Assembly (NCBI RefSeq): GCF_003113265.1
Contig: NZ_PUIV01000001.1
Location: forward strand, 186,001-250,000
Origin: Methylosinus sporium
GTDB taxonomy: Bacteria; Pseudomonadota; Alphaproteobacteria; Rhizobiales; Beijerinckiaceae
Length of the DNA: 64,000 nt
Direction: 5' to 3'
A program made the position numbers and the translations under genes. The notes under the pieces are model-generated. The model ran no database searches. It had not been told where the DNA came from and saw only the letters and a list, made by a program, of their open reading frames with translations. Of this stretch, positions 1 through 8,434 are shown piece after piece. Every line of letters starts with the position of its first letter. Positions within the stretch are counted from its first letter, which is position 1.

Positions 1-977
1 TCGGTGAGATAGCGCTCCTTGTGATATTTGAGCGCCGCCTCGCGGACCGAGTCGATGATCTCCTTCTGCCGCGCGCGAATGGCCCTGGTCGCCTCGTTAT
101 AGACGGCCTGCTCCTTCTGGAATTCGGCTTCCACCTCGCCCTTCTTGGCCGGCAGCCGCTCGTCGAAAGCGGTGTTGGCGAAGAAGGCCTGCAGCGAGTA
201 ATAATCCTTCTGCGTGAACTTGTCGGTCTTGTGATTGTGGCAGCGCGCGCAGCCGACCGTCGTGCCGAGGATCGCCTGGCCGACCGTGTCCACTATATCC
301 GTCGTGATCTGATATTTGCGCTGCACCAGATCGCGCGAATTGCTGTTGTCCGGATAGCCGGCGAGAAATCCGGTCGCGACCAGGGCCTCCTGATCGCCCG
401 GCGCGATCTCGTCCGCCGCGATCTGCTCGCGGATGAATTGCGAATAGGGCTTGTCCGCGTTGAAGGCGCCGATCACATAATCGCGATAGCGAAACATGTT
501 GAGGCGATTATTGTCGTTCTGGAAGCCGGCGCTGTCGGCGTAGCGCGCGAGATCGAGCCACAGCCGCGCCTGCCGTTCGCCGTAGCGCGGCGAAGCGAGC
601 AGACGATCGACGAGCTTCTCATAGGCGTCGGGGCCGGCGTCGCTCTCGAAAGCCGCGACCTCTTCGGGCGTCGGAATGAGGCCCCAGGCGTCCAACGTCG
701 CGCGGCGGATGAAAGTGGCGCGATCGGCCTCCGGCGACGGCGTCAGTTTGCGCGCTTCGATCTTCGCGAGCACGAAGGCGTCGAAGGACGAGCGCGCCCA
801 ATCCTTCTTTTGCACATCGGGCGCGAAGGGCTGATAGACCGGCTGCCACGCCCAATGCGGCTTGCTCGCGCGCGGCGAATCCTGGGCCGGAGCCTTCTGC
901 TCCTCGGCGATCGCGAGGGCGGCCGCGGAGGCGCTCAACATCATTGCGATCACGGATCTTTTCAATGTCTTCGTCAT
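1..977 (-). CDS. DUF1549 (PSCyt2) domain protein, 3' end beyond window
   Basis: The minus strand is open from an ATG at 977 to the window edge without a stop, giving about 325 residues of an incomplete protein. It starts with a Sec-type signal peptide (MTKTLKRSVIAMMLSASAAA) that ends near an Ala-rich cleavage region. The following residues match DUF1549/PSCyt2 proteins: FVLAKIEAR, a PTPEEV segment, YGERQARLWLDLARYADS, and a single haem-binding-like CARCHNHK motif near residue 240. Such proteins usually continue into a DUF1553 domain, which would lie left of the window. They are abundant in Planctomycetes, where their function is unknown, and uncommon in alphaproteobacteria. A periplasmic, possibly c-type haem, role is inferred. 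Confidence 0.8.
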   Translation of the reverse strand, partial: MTKTLKRSVIAMMLSASAAALAIAEEQKAPAQDSPRASKPHWAWQPVYQPFAPDVQKKDWARSSFDAFVLAKIEARKLTPSPEADRATFIRRATLDAWGLIPTPEEVAAFESDAGPDAYEKLVDRLLASPRYGERQARLWLDLARYADSAGFQNDNNRLNMFRYRDYVIGAFNADKPYSQFIREQIAADEIAPGDQEALVATGFLAGYPDNSNSRDLVQRKYQITTDIVDTVGQAILGTTVGCARCHNHKTDKFTQKDYYSLQAFFANTAFDERLPAKKGEVEAEFQKEQAVYNEATRAIRARQKEIIDSVREAALKYHKERYLT

Positions 978-1196
978 GAGCCCGCAACCCTCGTTTCAAG
1001 ACAGCCTATCGACTGCATGTGCTTTCGTAAGAGGTAGCCTCTGAATTCCGTGACATGCACGGCTTATTTCCGATGCTATAGGTGTAGTTTAAGCGGGGCG
1101 ATTCATAAAGTCTACAAAAAAGACAGGATTATGGTCGAAATTTTGCCCGCTCCACGCCGCCGCCGTCACGACGTCGGGTGCAGCCGCATCCCTCGA

Positions 1197-1838
1197 TCAA
1201 TCGTCGATCGTCGCTTCGGGGTCTGCGTAGGACATCACCAAAAACATTATCGCCGGCGTCTCGCCGAGATTGCGATAGCTGTGCGGCACGTCGGCGAGGA
1301 AATCGACTGCATCGCCCGCTGCGAGGCGAACCGGCGGCTCACGTCCCGCGACGATCTCGATCTCGCCCTGCGCGACGACCAGCGTCTCCTTCGCGCCCGG
1401 CGCATGGGCCTCGGCGCGCTCGCGATGCAGCGGCGCAATGGTGACTTCGTAGAACTCCACAGGACGCGCGCTGTCGTAAGGAAACAAAGGGCGGGACAGA
1501 AAATTTCCGTCCTGCGATCCGATGACCTGCGGGCTGGCCTTGCGCATCACGAGCACGCCGCTGCGCTCCTTCGCGGCGACGAGGCTTCCGAAGGGAACGC
1601 CGATCGCATTGGCGATACGCCACAGATGCGCGATCGTCGCCGCCGTCGATCCGTCCACGATCGCGCGCAGCTCCGCGGCGTCGACGCCGCTCAACTCGGC
1701 GATGCGCTCCAAGCTGCGTCCCTTGCGCGTGATCAATCGCTCGAGCCGCCGCGCGACCGTATCTGCGAGGCGCTCGGGATTTTCCATCCCACTGCGGAAC
1801 GGCGGTTCGGCGACGGCGGAAGGCTTCGATTTCGTCAT
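1197..1838 (-). CDS. XRE-family regulator with C-terminal cupin domain
   Basis: The protein has an N-terminal helix-turn-helix (roughly residues 25-80, containing RSLERIAELSGVDAAELRAI and TIAHLWRIANAIGVPFGSL) and a C-terminal cupin (about 135-205, with HAPGAKETLVVAQGEIEIV and GDAVDFLADVPHSYRN). This layout is typical of small-ligand-sensing repressors of the PuuR/HipB-cupin type. I chose the ATG at 1838 because GGGA lies 7 nt upstream. The frame stays open to a TTG at 1892 and an ATG at 1886, but neither has a clear ribosome site. The gene is divergent from the secreted GlcG-like gene, so that gene or an own-promoter site in the shared 300-bp gap is a plausible target. The ligand is unknown. 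Confidence 0.85.
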   Translation of the reverse strand: MTKSKPSAVAEPPFRSGMENPERLADTVARRLERLITRKGRSLERIAELSGVDAAELRAIVDGSTAATIAHLWRIANAIGVPFGSLVAAKERSGVLVMRKASPQVIGSQDGNFLSRPLFPYDSARPVEFYEVTIAPLHRERAEAHAPGAKETLVVAQGEIEIVAGREPPVRLAAGDAVDFLADVPHSYRNLGETPAIMFLVMSYADPEATIDD

Positions 1839-1941
1839 CCATAAATCCCATTTGGAACATATTTTGTAATGGGCGATTTCGGCCATGGTCAAGCATTTTT
1901 GGCCGCGTCGTTCGACGATGGCGCCGCATCCGCGTACAACG

Positions 1942-2070
1942 AATTATCCTTCTTTTATTGGATATAATGAGAGAATTATCGTCTCGCGGCGCCGATGCTC
2001 GAAGAATGGGAGCCGCGCAGCCAAACCCTAGCAAATCGCTTGACTTGAAATATAGCCTATAGCAATTATC
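1942..2070 (+). promoter_or_regulatory. AT-rich divergent promoter region with three AATTATC repeats
   Basis: The motif AATTATC occurs at 1942-1948, 1974-1980 and 2064-2070. The first two are 32 bp apart, about three helical turns. A TATAAT hexamer lies at 1963-1968. TTGACT (2040-2045) with AATTAT (2064-2069), 18 bp apart, is a possible promoter for the gene starting at 2139. Binding by the divergent XRE-cupin regulator is inferred from position only. Confidence 0.35.
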
Positions 2071-2138
2071 GATTTATCGTCCCATTCGGGTTCGATCGAG
2101 ACATTCCGTCACGACATCGCGCATTCCTTGGAGTGACT

Positions 2139-2633
2139 ATGAAGTCGAAAATCCTCGCCTCTTTCGCCGCCGCCGGCGCGCTCATAGCGACGCTCGCTCC
2201 CGCCCATGCCGAACTCGTCACGCAGAAAACTCTTTCGACGCCGATCGCGCTCGCCATCGCGCAAACGGCCTATGACGCCTGCTATCAGCAGGGCTATCGC
2301 ATTTCGGTGACGGTGGTCGGCGAGCAGGGTCAGATTCTCATCGCCATTCGCGGCGACGGCGCCTCGCCGCATACTTTCGAAAACAGCCATCGCAAGGCCT
2401 ACACCTCGCGCACATTCCGCACGCCGTCGGGCGAATTCGCGCAGCGGGTGAAGGACAATCCGACGACGAGCGCCGTGCATCTCGCCAATGTGATCGCGGC
2501 GCAGGGCGCTCTGCCGATCAAGGCGGGCGATGTCGTGATCGGCGGCGTCGGCGTCTCCGGCGCGCCGGGCGGCGACAAGGACGAGGCCTGCGCCAAGGCG
2601 GCGCTCGACAAAGTCGCCGATCAGCTCAAGTGA
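2139..2633 (+). CDS. secreted GlcG/HbpS-family heme-degradation-like protein
   Basis: The protein has a signal peptide (MKSKILASFAAAGALIATLA, cleaved near AHA) and then a single GlcG/HbpS-type domain filling the rest of its 164 residues. Family features seen are the region after LAIAQTAYDACYQQGYRISV, the GEQGQILIAIRGDGASPHTF segment, and GGVGVSGAPGGDKDEACA near the C-terminus, the usual GV.GASG-like signature. GGAG at 2130-2133 lies 5 nt before this ATG, so it is preferred over the GTG at 2133. Family members such as HbpS bind haem or small cofactors outside the cytoplasm; the ligand here is not known. A second, signal-less family member lies at 20269. Confidence 0.85.
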   Translation: MKSKILASFAAAGALIATLAPAHAELVTQKTLSTPIALAIAQTAYDACYQQGYRISVTVVGEQGQILIAIRGDGASPHTFENSHRKAYTSRTFRTPSGEFAQRVKDNPTTSAVHLANVIAAQGALPIKAGDVVIGGVGVSGAPGGDKDEACAKAALDKVADQLK

Positions 2634-2643
2634 GAAATAGCGA

Positions 2644-2666
2644 GAGCCGCTGGCGCGAAGCGGCTC
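2644..2666. terminator. hairpin between convergent genes
   Basis: A perfect 8-bp stem (GAGCCGCT / AGCGGCTC, 7-nt loop) sits between two convergent genes that end at 2633 and 2672. There is no clear T-run. A bidirectional terminator is the likely role. Confidence 0.5.
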
Positions 2667-2671
2667 CCGCC

Positions 2672-3637
2672 TCAATCCACCGGCAGGCGCAGACGGATCT
2701 CGTCGACGAAGGCCGCGAGGCAGCGCTTCACCGTATCGAATTGCGCGCTCGTCGGAATGACCGCGATTCCATGCACGCCGAACTCCTCGTTCAGCCTGTT
2801 CACATGGTCGGCGACCTCCTTATAGCTGCCGACCAGCGACATGGACAAAAGCGCCTGCGGATCGAGCGCCTCGCCGACGCGCGTCGCATTGGCCTTGGCG
2901 CAATAATCCTCGAGATAGGGCGTGGCGATCGACACCGCCTCGTCGCGTTCCTGCGTCGCAAAGCCGAAACGCGCCAGAATGAGACGCGGATCGCCCTCCG
3001 GCGCCTCGCTTTTATAGATGTCGAGAATGCGACGTAGCTCTTCATTGCCGCAAGTCGCCGCGGCCATGAGCCCATAGCCCTTGCGCGCGGCGAGACGAAT
3101 CGTGCTCTCCTCCGTCGTCGCGATCCAGGTCGGCACCTTCTGCTCGGGCCGCGGCGCGAGGCTCAGCTTCTCGACCGAGAAATATTTGCCCTTATGCGTG
3201 ACCTCGCTCTCGGCGAACAGGCGCTCGACGAGCTCCAGCGCCTCCAGCCCGCGCGCATTGGCGTCTTCCGGCGCAATGCCGAAATCGACCGTCTGCTTGG
3301 GAAAATCCGCGCCGCTGGCGACGCCGAAATTGAAGCGCCCCTTGGTCAGGAGATCGATGCTGGCGACGTCTTCCGCGAGCTGGACCGGATCGCGCAGCGC
3401 CGGCAGGAAGGACGCCGAGCCGATGCGCGCGCGCATGGTGACGCCGGCCGCATAGCCGAGCATCACCGAGCAGGCGCCGCTCGGAAAATAATCGTCGAAA
3501 TGATGCTCGGCGAACCATATGTCGTCGAAACGCATTCGCTCGGCTTCGCGCACCAAAATGAGCTGGCGCGTCAAGGCGCGGCCGGCCTCCGAGGTCGGAT
3601 TGTCGAACAGGCAGAGATAACCAAAACGCGGATTCAT
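2672..3637 (-). CDS. LLM-class flavin-dependent oxidoreductase
   Basis: This 321-residue protein is a bacterial-luciferase-like TIM barrel. It begins MNPRFGYLCLFDNPTSE, then ERMRFDDIWFAEHHFDDYFPSGACSVMLGYAAGVT, and later DPVQLAEDVASIDLLTKGRFNFGVASG, which are typical of family F420/FMN-dependent monooxygenases. The start at 3637 has GGAG 8 nt upstream; the frame is open further upstream but codes Arg-rich low-quality sequence. The substrate cannot be told from sequence. It is convergent with the secreted GlcG-like gene and divergent from the permease at 3899. Confidence 0.9.
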   Translation of the reverse strand: MNPRFGYLCLFDNPTSEAGRALTRQLILVREAERMRFDDIWFAEHHFDDYFPSGACSVMLGYAAGVTMRARIGSASFLPALRDPVQLAEDVASIDLLTKGRFNFGVASGADFPKQTVDFGIAPEDANARGLEALELVERLFAESEVTHKGKYFSVEKLSLAPRPEQKVPTWIATTEESTIRLAARKGYGLMAAATCGNEELRRILDIYKSEAPEGDPRLILARFGFATQERDEAVSIATPYLEDYCAKANATRVGEALDPQALLSMSLVGSYKEVADHVNRLNEEFGVHGIAVIPTSAQFDTVKRCLAAFVDEIRLRLPVD

Positions 3638-3898
3638 CGCGCCGCTCCAGCTGGCCCGGCCGGGCGCCGGGGGAGTATCGGCGAAGACTTGCAACAACCG
3701 AGCCGCACGCGAGCGCCTCGGCGTTTCGCGACCGAAACCGCACGATTCGGCTCTTTCGGCGAAGTCGCGCGGCGGCCCGCGTCGGAAACACGACAATTCC
3801 GCCATGGCTCCGGTCGCGCCTGCGCCTCTTGTATCCTATTCACAGCGCAACCATAATCGCGGCCCGATCACGGGCTGCGCGATTTCGCGTCGGCGCCG

Positions 3899-5395
3899 AT
3901 GCTGAGAAGGGGTCTCCTCGTGGTGCAAGACACGACGACCGGCGCGCCTGCGCCGACGCGCAATTTTTTCGCTCGCAAGAGCGTAGATGAAATTCTCGCC
4001 GAGAATCATCTCGAGGACGGCGGCAATTTCGCGCGCGCGCTCGGGCCCTTCTCGCTCACCGCGCTCGGCATAGGCGGCATCATCGGCGCCGGCATTTTCG
4101 TGCTCACCGGCACTGTGGCGGCGAAATTCGCCGGGCCGGGCGTCGTCTTCTCCTTCGCGCTCGCCGGACTCGCCTGCGCCTTTGTCGCGCTCTGCTATTC
4201 CGAGCTCGCGGCGCTCATTCCCGTCGCGGGCAGCGCCTACACCTATACCTACGCCACGCTGGGCGAAATTTTCGCCTGGATCATCGGCTGGGATCTAGTG
4301 CTGGAATATGGCCTCGGCGCCGCCACTGTCGCCGTCGGATGGGCCGGCTATTTCAACCGCGTTCTGCATGGATTGGGAATTGATTTGCCGCCGGAATGGA
4401 CGACGGCCTATTTCGCCGATCCGAGCCATGCGGGCGCGGCGGCCGGCCATGGCGTCTTCAACCTGCCGGCGGCGCTGGTGGTGCTGGCGCTCTCTCTGCT
4501 GCTCGCGCGCGGCACGCACGAATCCTCGCGCTTCAACAATTTCATCGTCTTTGTGAAGCTCGCCGTGGTGCTGATCGTCATCTTCTTCGGCGTCTCCTAT
4601 ATCGATCAGGCGCATTGGACGCCTTTCGTGCCGGAGAACACGGGCGAATTCGGCCATTTCGGCTGGAGCGGCGTGTTGCGCGGCGCCTCCGTCGTCTTCT
4701 TCTCCTATATCGGCTTCGACGCGGTCTCGACGGCGGCGCAGGAGGCCAAGCTGCCGCAGCGCGACGTGCCGATCGGCATCATCGGCTCGCTGGCCATCTG
4801 CACCATTCTGTTCGTCGGCGTCGCCGCGGTCGCGACCGGCGTCGTCTCCTATACGACGCTCAATGTGCCGGATCCGATCGCCGTGGCCATGGACGCCACC
4901 GGCGCCGGCTGGATGGCCTGGATCGTCAAGATCGGCGCGCTCGCCGGCCTCACCACTGTCATTCTGGCGCTACTCTTCGGTCAGACGCGCGTCTTCTACT
5001 CCATGGCGCATGACGGAATGCTGCCCTCCGTCTTCGCGCGGCTGCATCCCGTCTATAAGACCCCGGCGATCAGCCAGGTCGTCGTCGGCGCGCTGGTGGC
5101 GATCGCCGCCGGCCTCTTCCCCATCGAGATTCTCGACGAGATGGTGTCGATCGGCACGCTCTCGGCTTTCGCGCTCGTCTGCGGCGCGGTGCTCTATCTG
5201 CGTCGCAAGAATCCGGAGCTGCATCGTCCCTTCCGCGCGCCGGGCATTCCATGGGTGCCGATTTGCGGCATTTTCTCCTGTCTCGCGCTGATGGGCGCGC
5301 TGCCGATCGAAACCTGGATCCGCCTCTTCGTCTGGATGGCGGCCGGGCTCGCGCTCTATTATTTCTACGGCAGCCTGCGCACCCGCCGCAGGTGA
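3899..5395 (+). CDS. APC-family amino acid permease
   Basis: The 498-residue protein has about 12 hydrophobic segments and the APC N-terminal signature GIGGIIGAGIFVLTG near residue 60, followed by ELAALIPVAGSAYTYTYATLGE. It resembles the YfnA/cationic amino acid transporter branch, which exchanges or imports amino acids across the inner membrane with protons. The substrate is unknown. The ATG at 3899 gives the longest form, but a GTG at 3920 has AGAAGGGG 8 nt upstream and may be the true start. The stop is 4 nt before the photolyase start, so the two genes are probably cotranscribed. Confidence 0.9.
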   Translation: MLRRGLLVVQDTTTGAPAPTRNFFARKSVDEILAENHLEDGGNFARALGPFSLTALGIGGIIGAGIFVLTGTVAAKFAGPGVVFSFALAGLACAFVALCYSELAALIPVAGSAYTYTYATLGEIFAWIIGWDLVLEYGLGAATVAVGWAGYFNRVLHGLGIDLPPEWTTAYFADPSHAGAAAGHGVFNLPAALVVLALSLLLARGTHESSRFNNFIVFVKLAVVLIVIFFGVSYIDQAHWTPFVPENTGEFGHFGWSGVLRGASVVFFSYIGFDAVSTAAQEAKLPQRDVPIGIIGSLAICTILFVGVAAVATGVVSYTTLNVPDPIAVAMDATGAGWMAWIVKIGALAGLTTVILALLFGQTRVFYSMAHDGMLPSVFARLHPVYKTPAISQVVVGALVAIAAGLFPIEILDEMVSIGTLSAFALVCGAVLYLRRKNPELHRPFRAPGIPWVPICGIFSCLALMGALPIETWIRLFVWMAAGLALYYFYGSLRTRRR

Positions 5396-5399
5396 GGCG

Positions 5400-6821
5400 T
5401 TGAGCGCGCCGGCCATCGTCTGGTTTCGGCGCGATCTTCGGCTCGCCGACAATTGCGCCCTGACCGCCGCCGTCGCCTCCGGCGCGCCGCTGATCCCCGC
5501 CTTTATTCTGGACGAGGAAGAAGGCGGCGAATGGCGGCTCGGCGGCGCCTCGCGCTGGTGGCTGCGCGAGAGCCTCGCCGCCCTCTCGCGCGATCTCGAA
5601 AAGCGCGGCGCGCCGCTCACGCTGCGGCGCGGCGACGCGCAGGCGGAGCTGTTGCGCCTCGTCGCGGAGACCGGCGCCGCCGCCGTCTATCGCAACCGAA
5701 TCTATGAGCCCTGGGCGACGATGCGCGACGCGCGCATCGAGGCGCAGCTGCGCGAGAAGGGCGTCACGGCGCAAAGCTTCCCCGGCGCGCTGCTCGCGGA
5801 GCCGGGCTCGGTCTGCAATGCGCAAGGGAAGCCCTTCCGCGTCTTCACGCCCTTCTGGCGCGCGCTCGCCAAGCTTCTGCAGCCCGCGCCGCCGCTGCCC
5901 GCGCCGAAGAAGCTCCGCGCCGCGCCCGCGCCCGCGAGCGATCGGCTCGACGATTGGCGACTGCAGCCCAAAAAGCCGGATTGGGCGCAAGGCCTGCGCG
6001 AGAGCTGGCGGCCCGGCGAGGCCGGCGCGCAGCGGCGCCTCGCCGATTTTCTGCGCGATGGCATAGGCGCCTATGCTCTGCTGCGGGATTTTCCGGCGAA
6101 AGACGGCGCCTCGCGCCTCTCGCCGCATCTCCATTGGGGCGAGATTTCGCCATTGCAGATCTGGAGCGCGACCGCCGCTGCCCCAGAGGCGGGGCGCAGC
6201 GCCTTTCTGCGCGAGCTCGGCTGGCGGGAATTTTGCCACCATCTGCTCGCCGCCCATCCCGATATGCCGGAGGCGCCGCTCGACAAATCCTTCACGCGCT
6301 TCCCCTGGGCGAATGACGCAGCCGCCCTCGCCGCTTGGCGAAAAGGCGAGACCGGCTATCCGCTGGTCGACGCCGCCATGCGCCAGCTGTGGCGCATGGG
6401 CTTCATGCATAATCGGCTGCGCATGGTCGCCGCCTCCTTTCTGGTGAAGCATCTGCTGCTTCCCTGGCGGGAGGGCGAGCTTTGGTTCTGGGACACGCTT
6501 GTCGACGCCGATCTCGCCAATAATTCCGGCAATTGGCAATGGGTCGCCGGCTGCGGCGCCGACGCCGCGCCCTATTTCCGCATCTTCAATCCCGTGCTGC
6601 AGGGCGAGAAATTCGATCCCGACGGCGCTTTCGTCCGCCGTTTCGTCCCGGAGCTGGCGCAGCTCGGCGCCAAATACATCCACAAGCCCTGGGCCGCGCC
6701 GGAGCGCATTCTGCGCGAGGCCGGCGTGACGCTCGGCGAGACCTATCCGCGCCCCATCGTCGATCACGCCGACGCGCGCCGACGCGCGCTCGAAGCTTTC
6801 GCGACGCTCCGTTCGCGGTGA
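5400..6821 (+). CDS. phrB: deoxyribodipyrimidine photolyase, class I
   Basis: The protein (473 aa) repairs cyclobutane pyrimidine dimers using blue light and FAD. The N-terminal antenna domain begins APAIVWFRRDLRLADN. The C-terminal FAD domain contains the diagnostic ELGWREFCHHLLAAHPDMP, the WRMGFMHNRLRMVAASFLVK helix, and NWQWVAGCGADAAPYFRIFNP. The length is normal for the family. The start is a TTG at 5400 preceded by GGTGAGG, only 4 nt after the permease stop. Distinction from cryptochrome rests on overall similarity, so some doubt remains. Confidence 0.92.
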   Translation: MSAPAIVWFRRDLRLADNCALTAAVASGAPLIPAFILDEEEGGEWRLGGASRWWLRESLAALSRDLEKRGAPLTLRRGDAQAELLRLVAETGAAAVYRNRIYEPWATMRDARIEAQLREKGVTAQSFPGALLAEPGSVCNAQGKPFRVFTPFWRALAKLLQPAPPLPAPKKLRAAPAPASDRLDDWRLQPKKPDWAQGLRESWRPGEAGAQRRLADFLRDGIGAYALLRDFPAKDGASRLSPHLHWGEISPLQIWSATAAAPEAGRSAFLRELGWREFCHHLLAAHPDMPEAPLDKSFTRFPWANDAAALAAWRKGETGYPLVDAAMRQLWRMGFMHNRLRMVAASFLVKHLLLPWREGELWFWDTLVDADLANNSGNWQWVAGCGADAAPYFRIFNPVLQGEKFDPDGAFVRRFVPELAQLGAKYIHKPWAAPERILREAGVTLGETYPRPIVDHADARRRALEAFATLRSR

Positions 6822-6879
6822 CGTGCGGAAATTCTATCTCCCTTCCCTCTTAGTCGGATTCCCTCTAAACAGCCGGGCC

Positions 6880-7986
6880 ATGATCTGGCTTCTCTTCGCT
6901 CTCCTGACCGGCGCCGCAGTCATGAGCGTGCTATGGCCGCTCGCCCGCAAAAGCGACGCCGCGGACGCCGCCGCCCCCGACATCGCCTTTTTCGAGGAGC
7001 AGATCGCCGAGATCGAGCGCGAGAGCGCCGAGGGGCGTCTTTCTGCCGCCGACGCAGAGACCGCGCGGACCGAGGCCGCCCGCCGCCTGCTGCGCGCCCG
7101 CGGCGCGAGCTCTGGCGCCGCCGCCTTCTCCCGCCGCAACGCCATTGTGGCGGCGGCGAGCGCGATCGTTCTGATCCCCGCTCTCGCTCTGCTGCTCTAT
7201 GGCAAGCTCGGCCGTCCCGATCTGCCGGACGCCTCGCTCGAGGCGCGGCTCGAGGCCAAGCCCGGCCACACCGACATAGCGAGCGCCGTGGCGCGCATAG
7301 AGGCGCATCTCGCGGAGCATCCCGAGGATGGACGCGGCTATGAGGTGATCGCGCCCTTCTATCTGCGCAATGGCCGCCCGGCCGAGGCCGCCGCCGCCTA
7401 TGAGAAAGCGCTGCGCCTGCTGGGGCCGACGCCGCATCGCCACAATGCGCTGGGCGAGGCGCGCGTGCTCGCCTCGGAAGGCCGCGTGACGCCGGAAGCC
7501 ATGCGCGAATTCGAGGCGGCGCTGGCGCTCGACCCGAAATCCGCCATGGCGCGCTTCTATAAGGGCCTCGAGGCGGCGCAGCAGAACGAGCGCGAAAAGG
7601 CCGAGCAGATCTGGTCCGAGCTGCTCGCCGACGGCCCGGCCGACGCCCCCTGGCGTCCGCGCGTCGAAACGCTGCTCGCGCAATTGCGCGGCGCGCCAGC
7701 GCCCGAATCCGCGCCGGCGAGCGAGGAAGGCGCGAAGATCGCCGCAATGCCCGAGGCGCAGCGAATGGACGCCATTCGCACAATGGTGGAGCGGCTGCGC
7801 GGCAAGCTCGAGCAGGACGGCGCCGATGTCGAGGGCTGGCTGCGGCTCATTCGCGCCTATAGCGTGCTGGCCGAGACGGAAAAGGCCAAGACCGCGCTCG
7901 ACGGCGCCCGCAAGGCGCTGGCGCAGGACAAGGACGGGCTCGCCCGCGTCGATGCGCTGGCGCGCGAATTGGGCGTTGGAGGTTGA
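6880..7986 (+). CDS. ccmI: cytochrome c maturation protein CcmI (CycH)
   Basis: This is the apocytochrome c chaperone of the System I pathway. Two membrane segments are visible, at residues 1-20 ([20 protein letters not shown]) and about 90-110 ([20 protein letters not shown]). Between them lies the cytoplasmic leucine/charge-rich region, and after them a periplasmic TPR domain ([29 protein letters not shown]). The ATG at 6880 begins the first membrane helix, so the upstream in-frame ATG at 6823 is disfavoured. It is the first gene of a tightly packed ccmI-E-F-H operon; ccmE starts 1 nt after the stop. Confidence 0.93.
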   Translation: MIWLLFALLTGAAVMSVLWPLARKSDAADAAAPDIAFFEEQIAEIERESAEGRLSAADAETARTEAARRLLRARGASSGAAAFSRRNAIVAAASAIVLIPALALLLYGKLGRPDLPDASLEARLEAKPGHTDIASAVARIEAHLAEHPEDGRGYEVIAPFYLRNGRPAEAAAAYEKALRLLGPTPHRHNALGEARVLASEGRVTPEAMREFEAALALDPKSAMARFYKGLEAAQQNEREKAEQIWSELLADGPADAPWRPRVETLLAQLRGAPAPESAPASEEGAKIAAMPEAQRMDAIRTMVERLRGKLEQDGADVEGWLRLIRAYSVLAETEKAKTALDGARKALAQDKDGLARVDALARELGVGG

Positions 7987-7987
7987 T

Positions 7988-8434
7988 ATGACTCGCAAGG
8001 GCAAGAGGCTCGCGCTCATCTCCGGCGCGCTCGCGGTTCTCGCTATCGCCGTCGGGCTGGTGCTGTTCGCGCTGCGCGACAATATCGTGTTCTTCTATTC
8101 GCCGGCCGAGCTCGCGCAAAAGCGTGTCGCGCCAGGGACCAGGCTGCGCATCGGGGGCCTCGTCAAGGAAGGCTCGGTGCAGCGCGGCGATGATCGCAAT
8201 GTCGCCTTCACCGTCACCGACAGAACCGCCGATCTCAGCGTCACCTATAAGGGCCTGTTGCCGGACCTCTTCCGCGAGGGACAGGGCGTCGTCGTCGATG
8301 GAACGCTCGGCGCCGACGGCGCCTTTCGCGCCGACAGCGTGCTGGCCAAGCATGATGAGCGCTACATGCCGCGCGAAGTCGCCGACTCGCTGAAGAAGCA
8401 GGGCGTGTGGCAAGGCGAAGGGACGAAGAAATGA
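7988..8434 (+). CDS. ccmE: cytochrome c maturation haem chaperone CcmE (CycJ)
   Basis: CcmE is a periplasmic, membrane-anchored OB-fold protein that carries haem covalently before CcmF transfers it to apocytochrome. One N-terminal anchor (residues 9-28) is followed by the conserved FFYSPAELA segment. The haem-binding histidine is H122 in AKHDERYMP, with the expected Tyr four residues on. The protein is 148 aa, normal for the family. Its TGA overlaps the ccmF start (ATGA), which implies translational coupling. Confidence 0.95.
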   Translation: MTRKGKRLALISGALAVLAIAVGLVLFALRDNIVFFYSPAELAQKRVAPGTRLRIGGLVKEGSVQRGDDRNVAFTVTDRTADLSVTYKGLLPDLFREGQGVVVDGTLGADGAFRADSVLAKHDERYMPREVADSLKKQGVWQGEGTKK

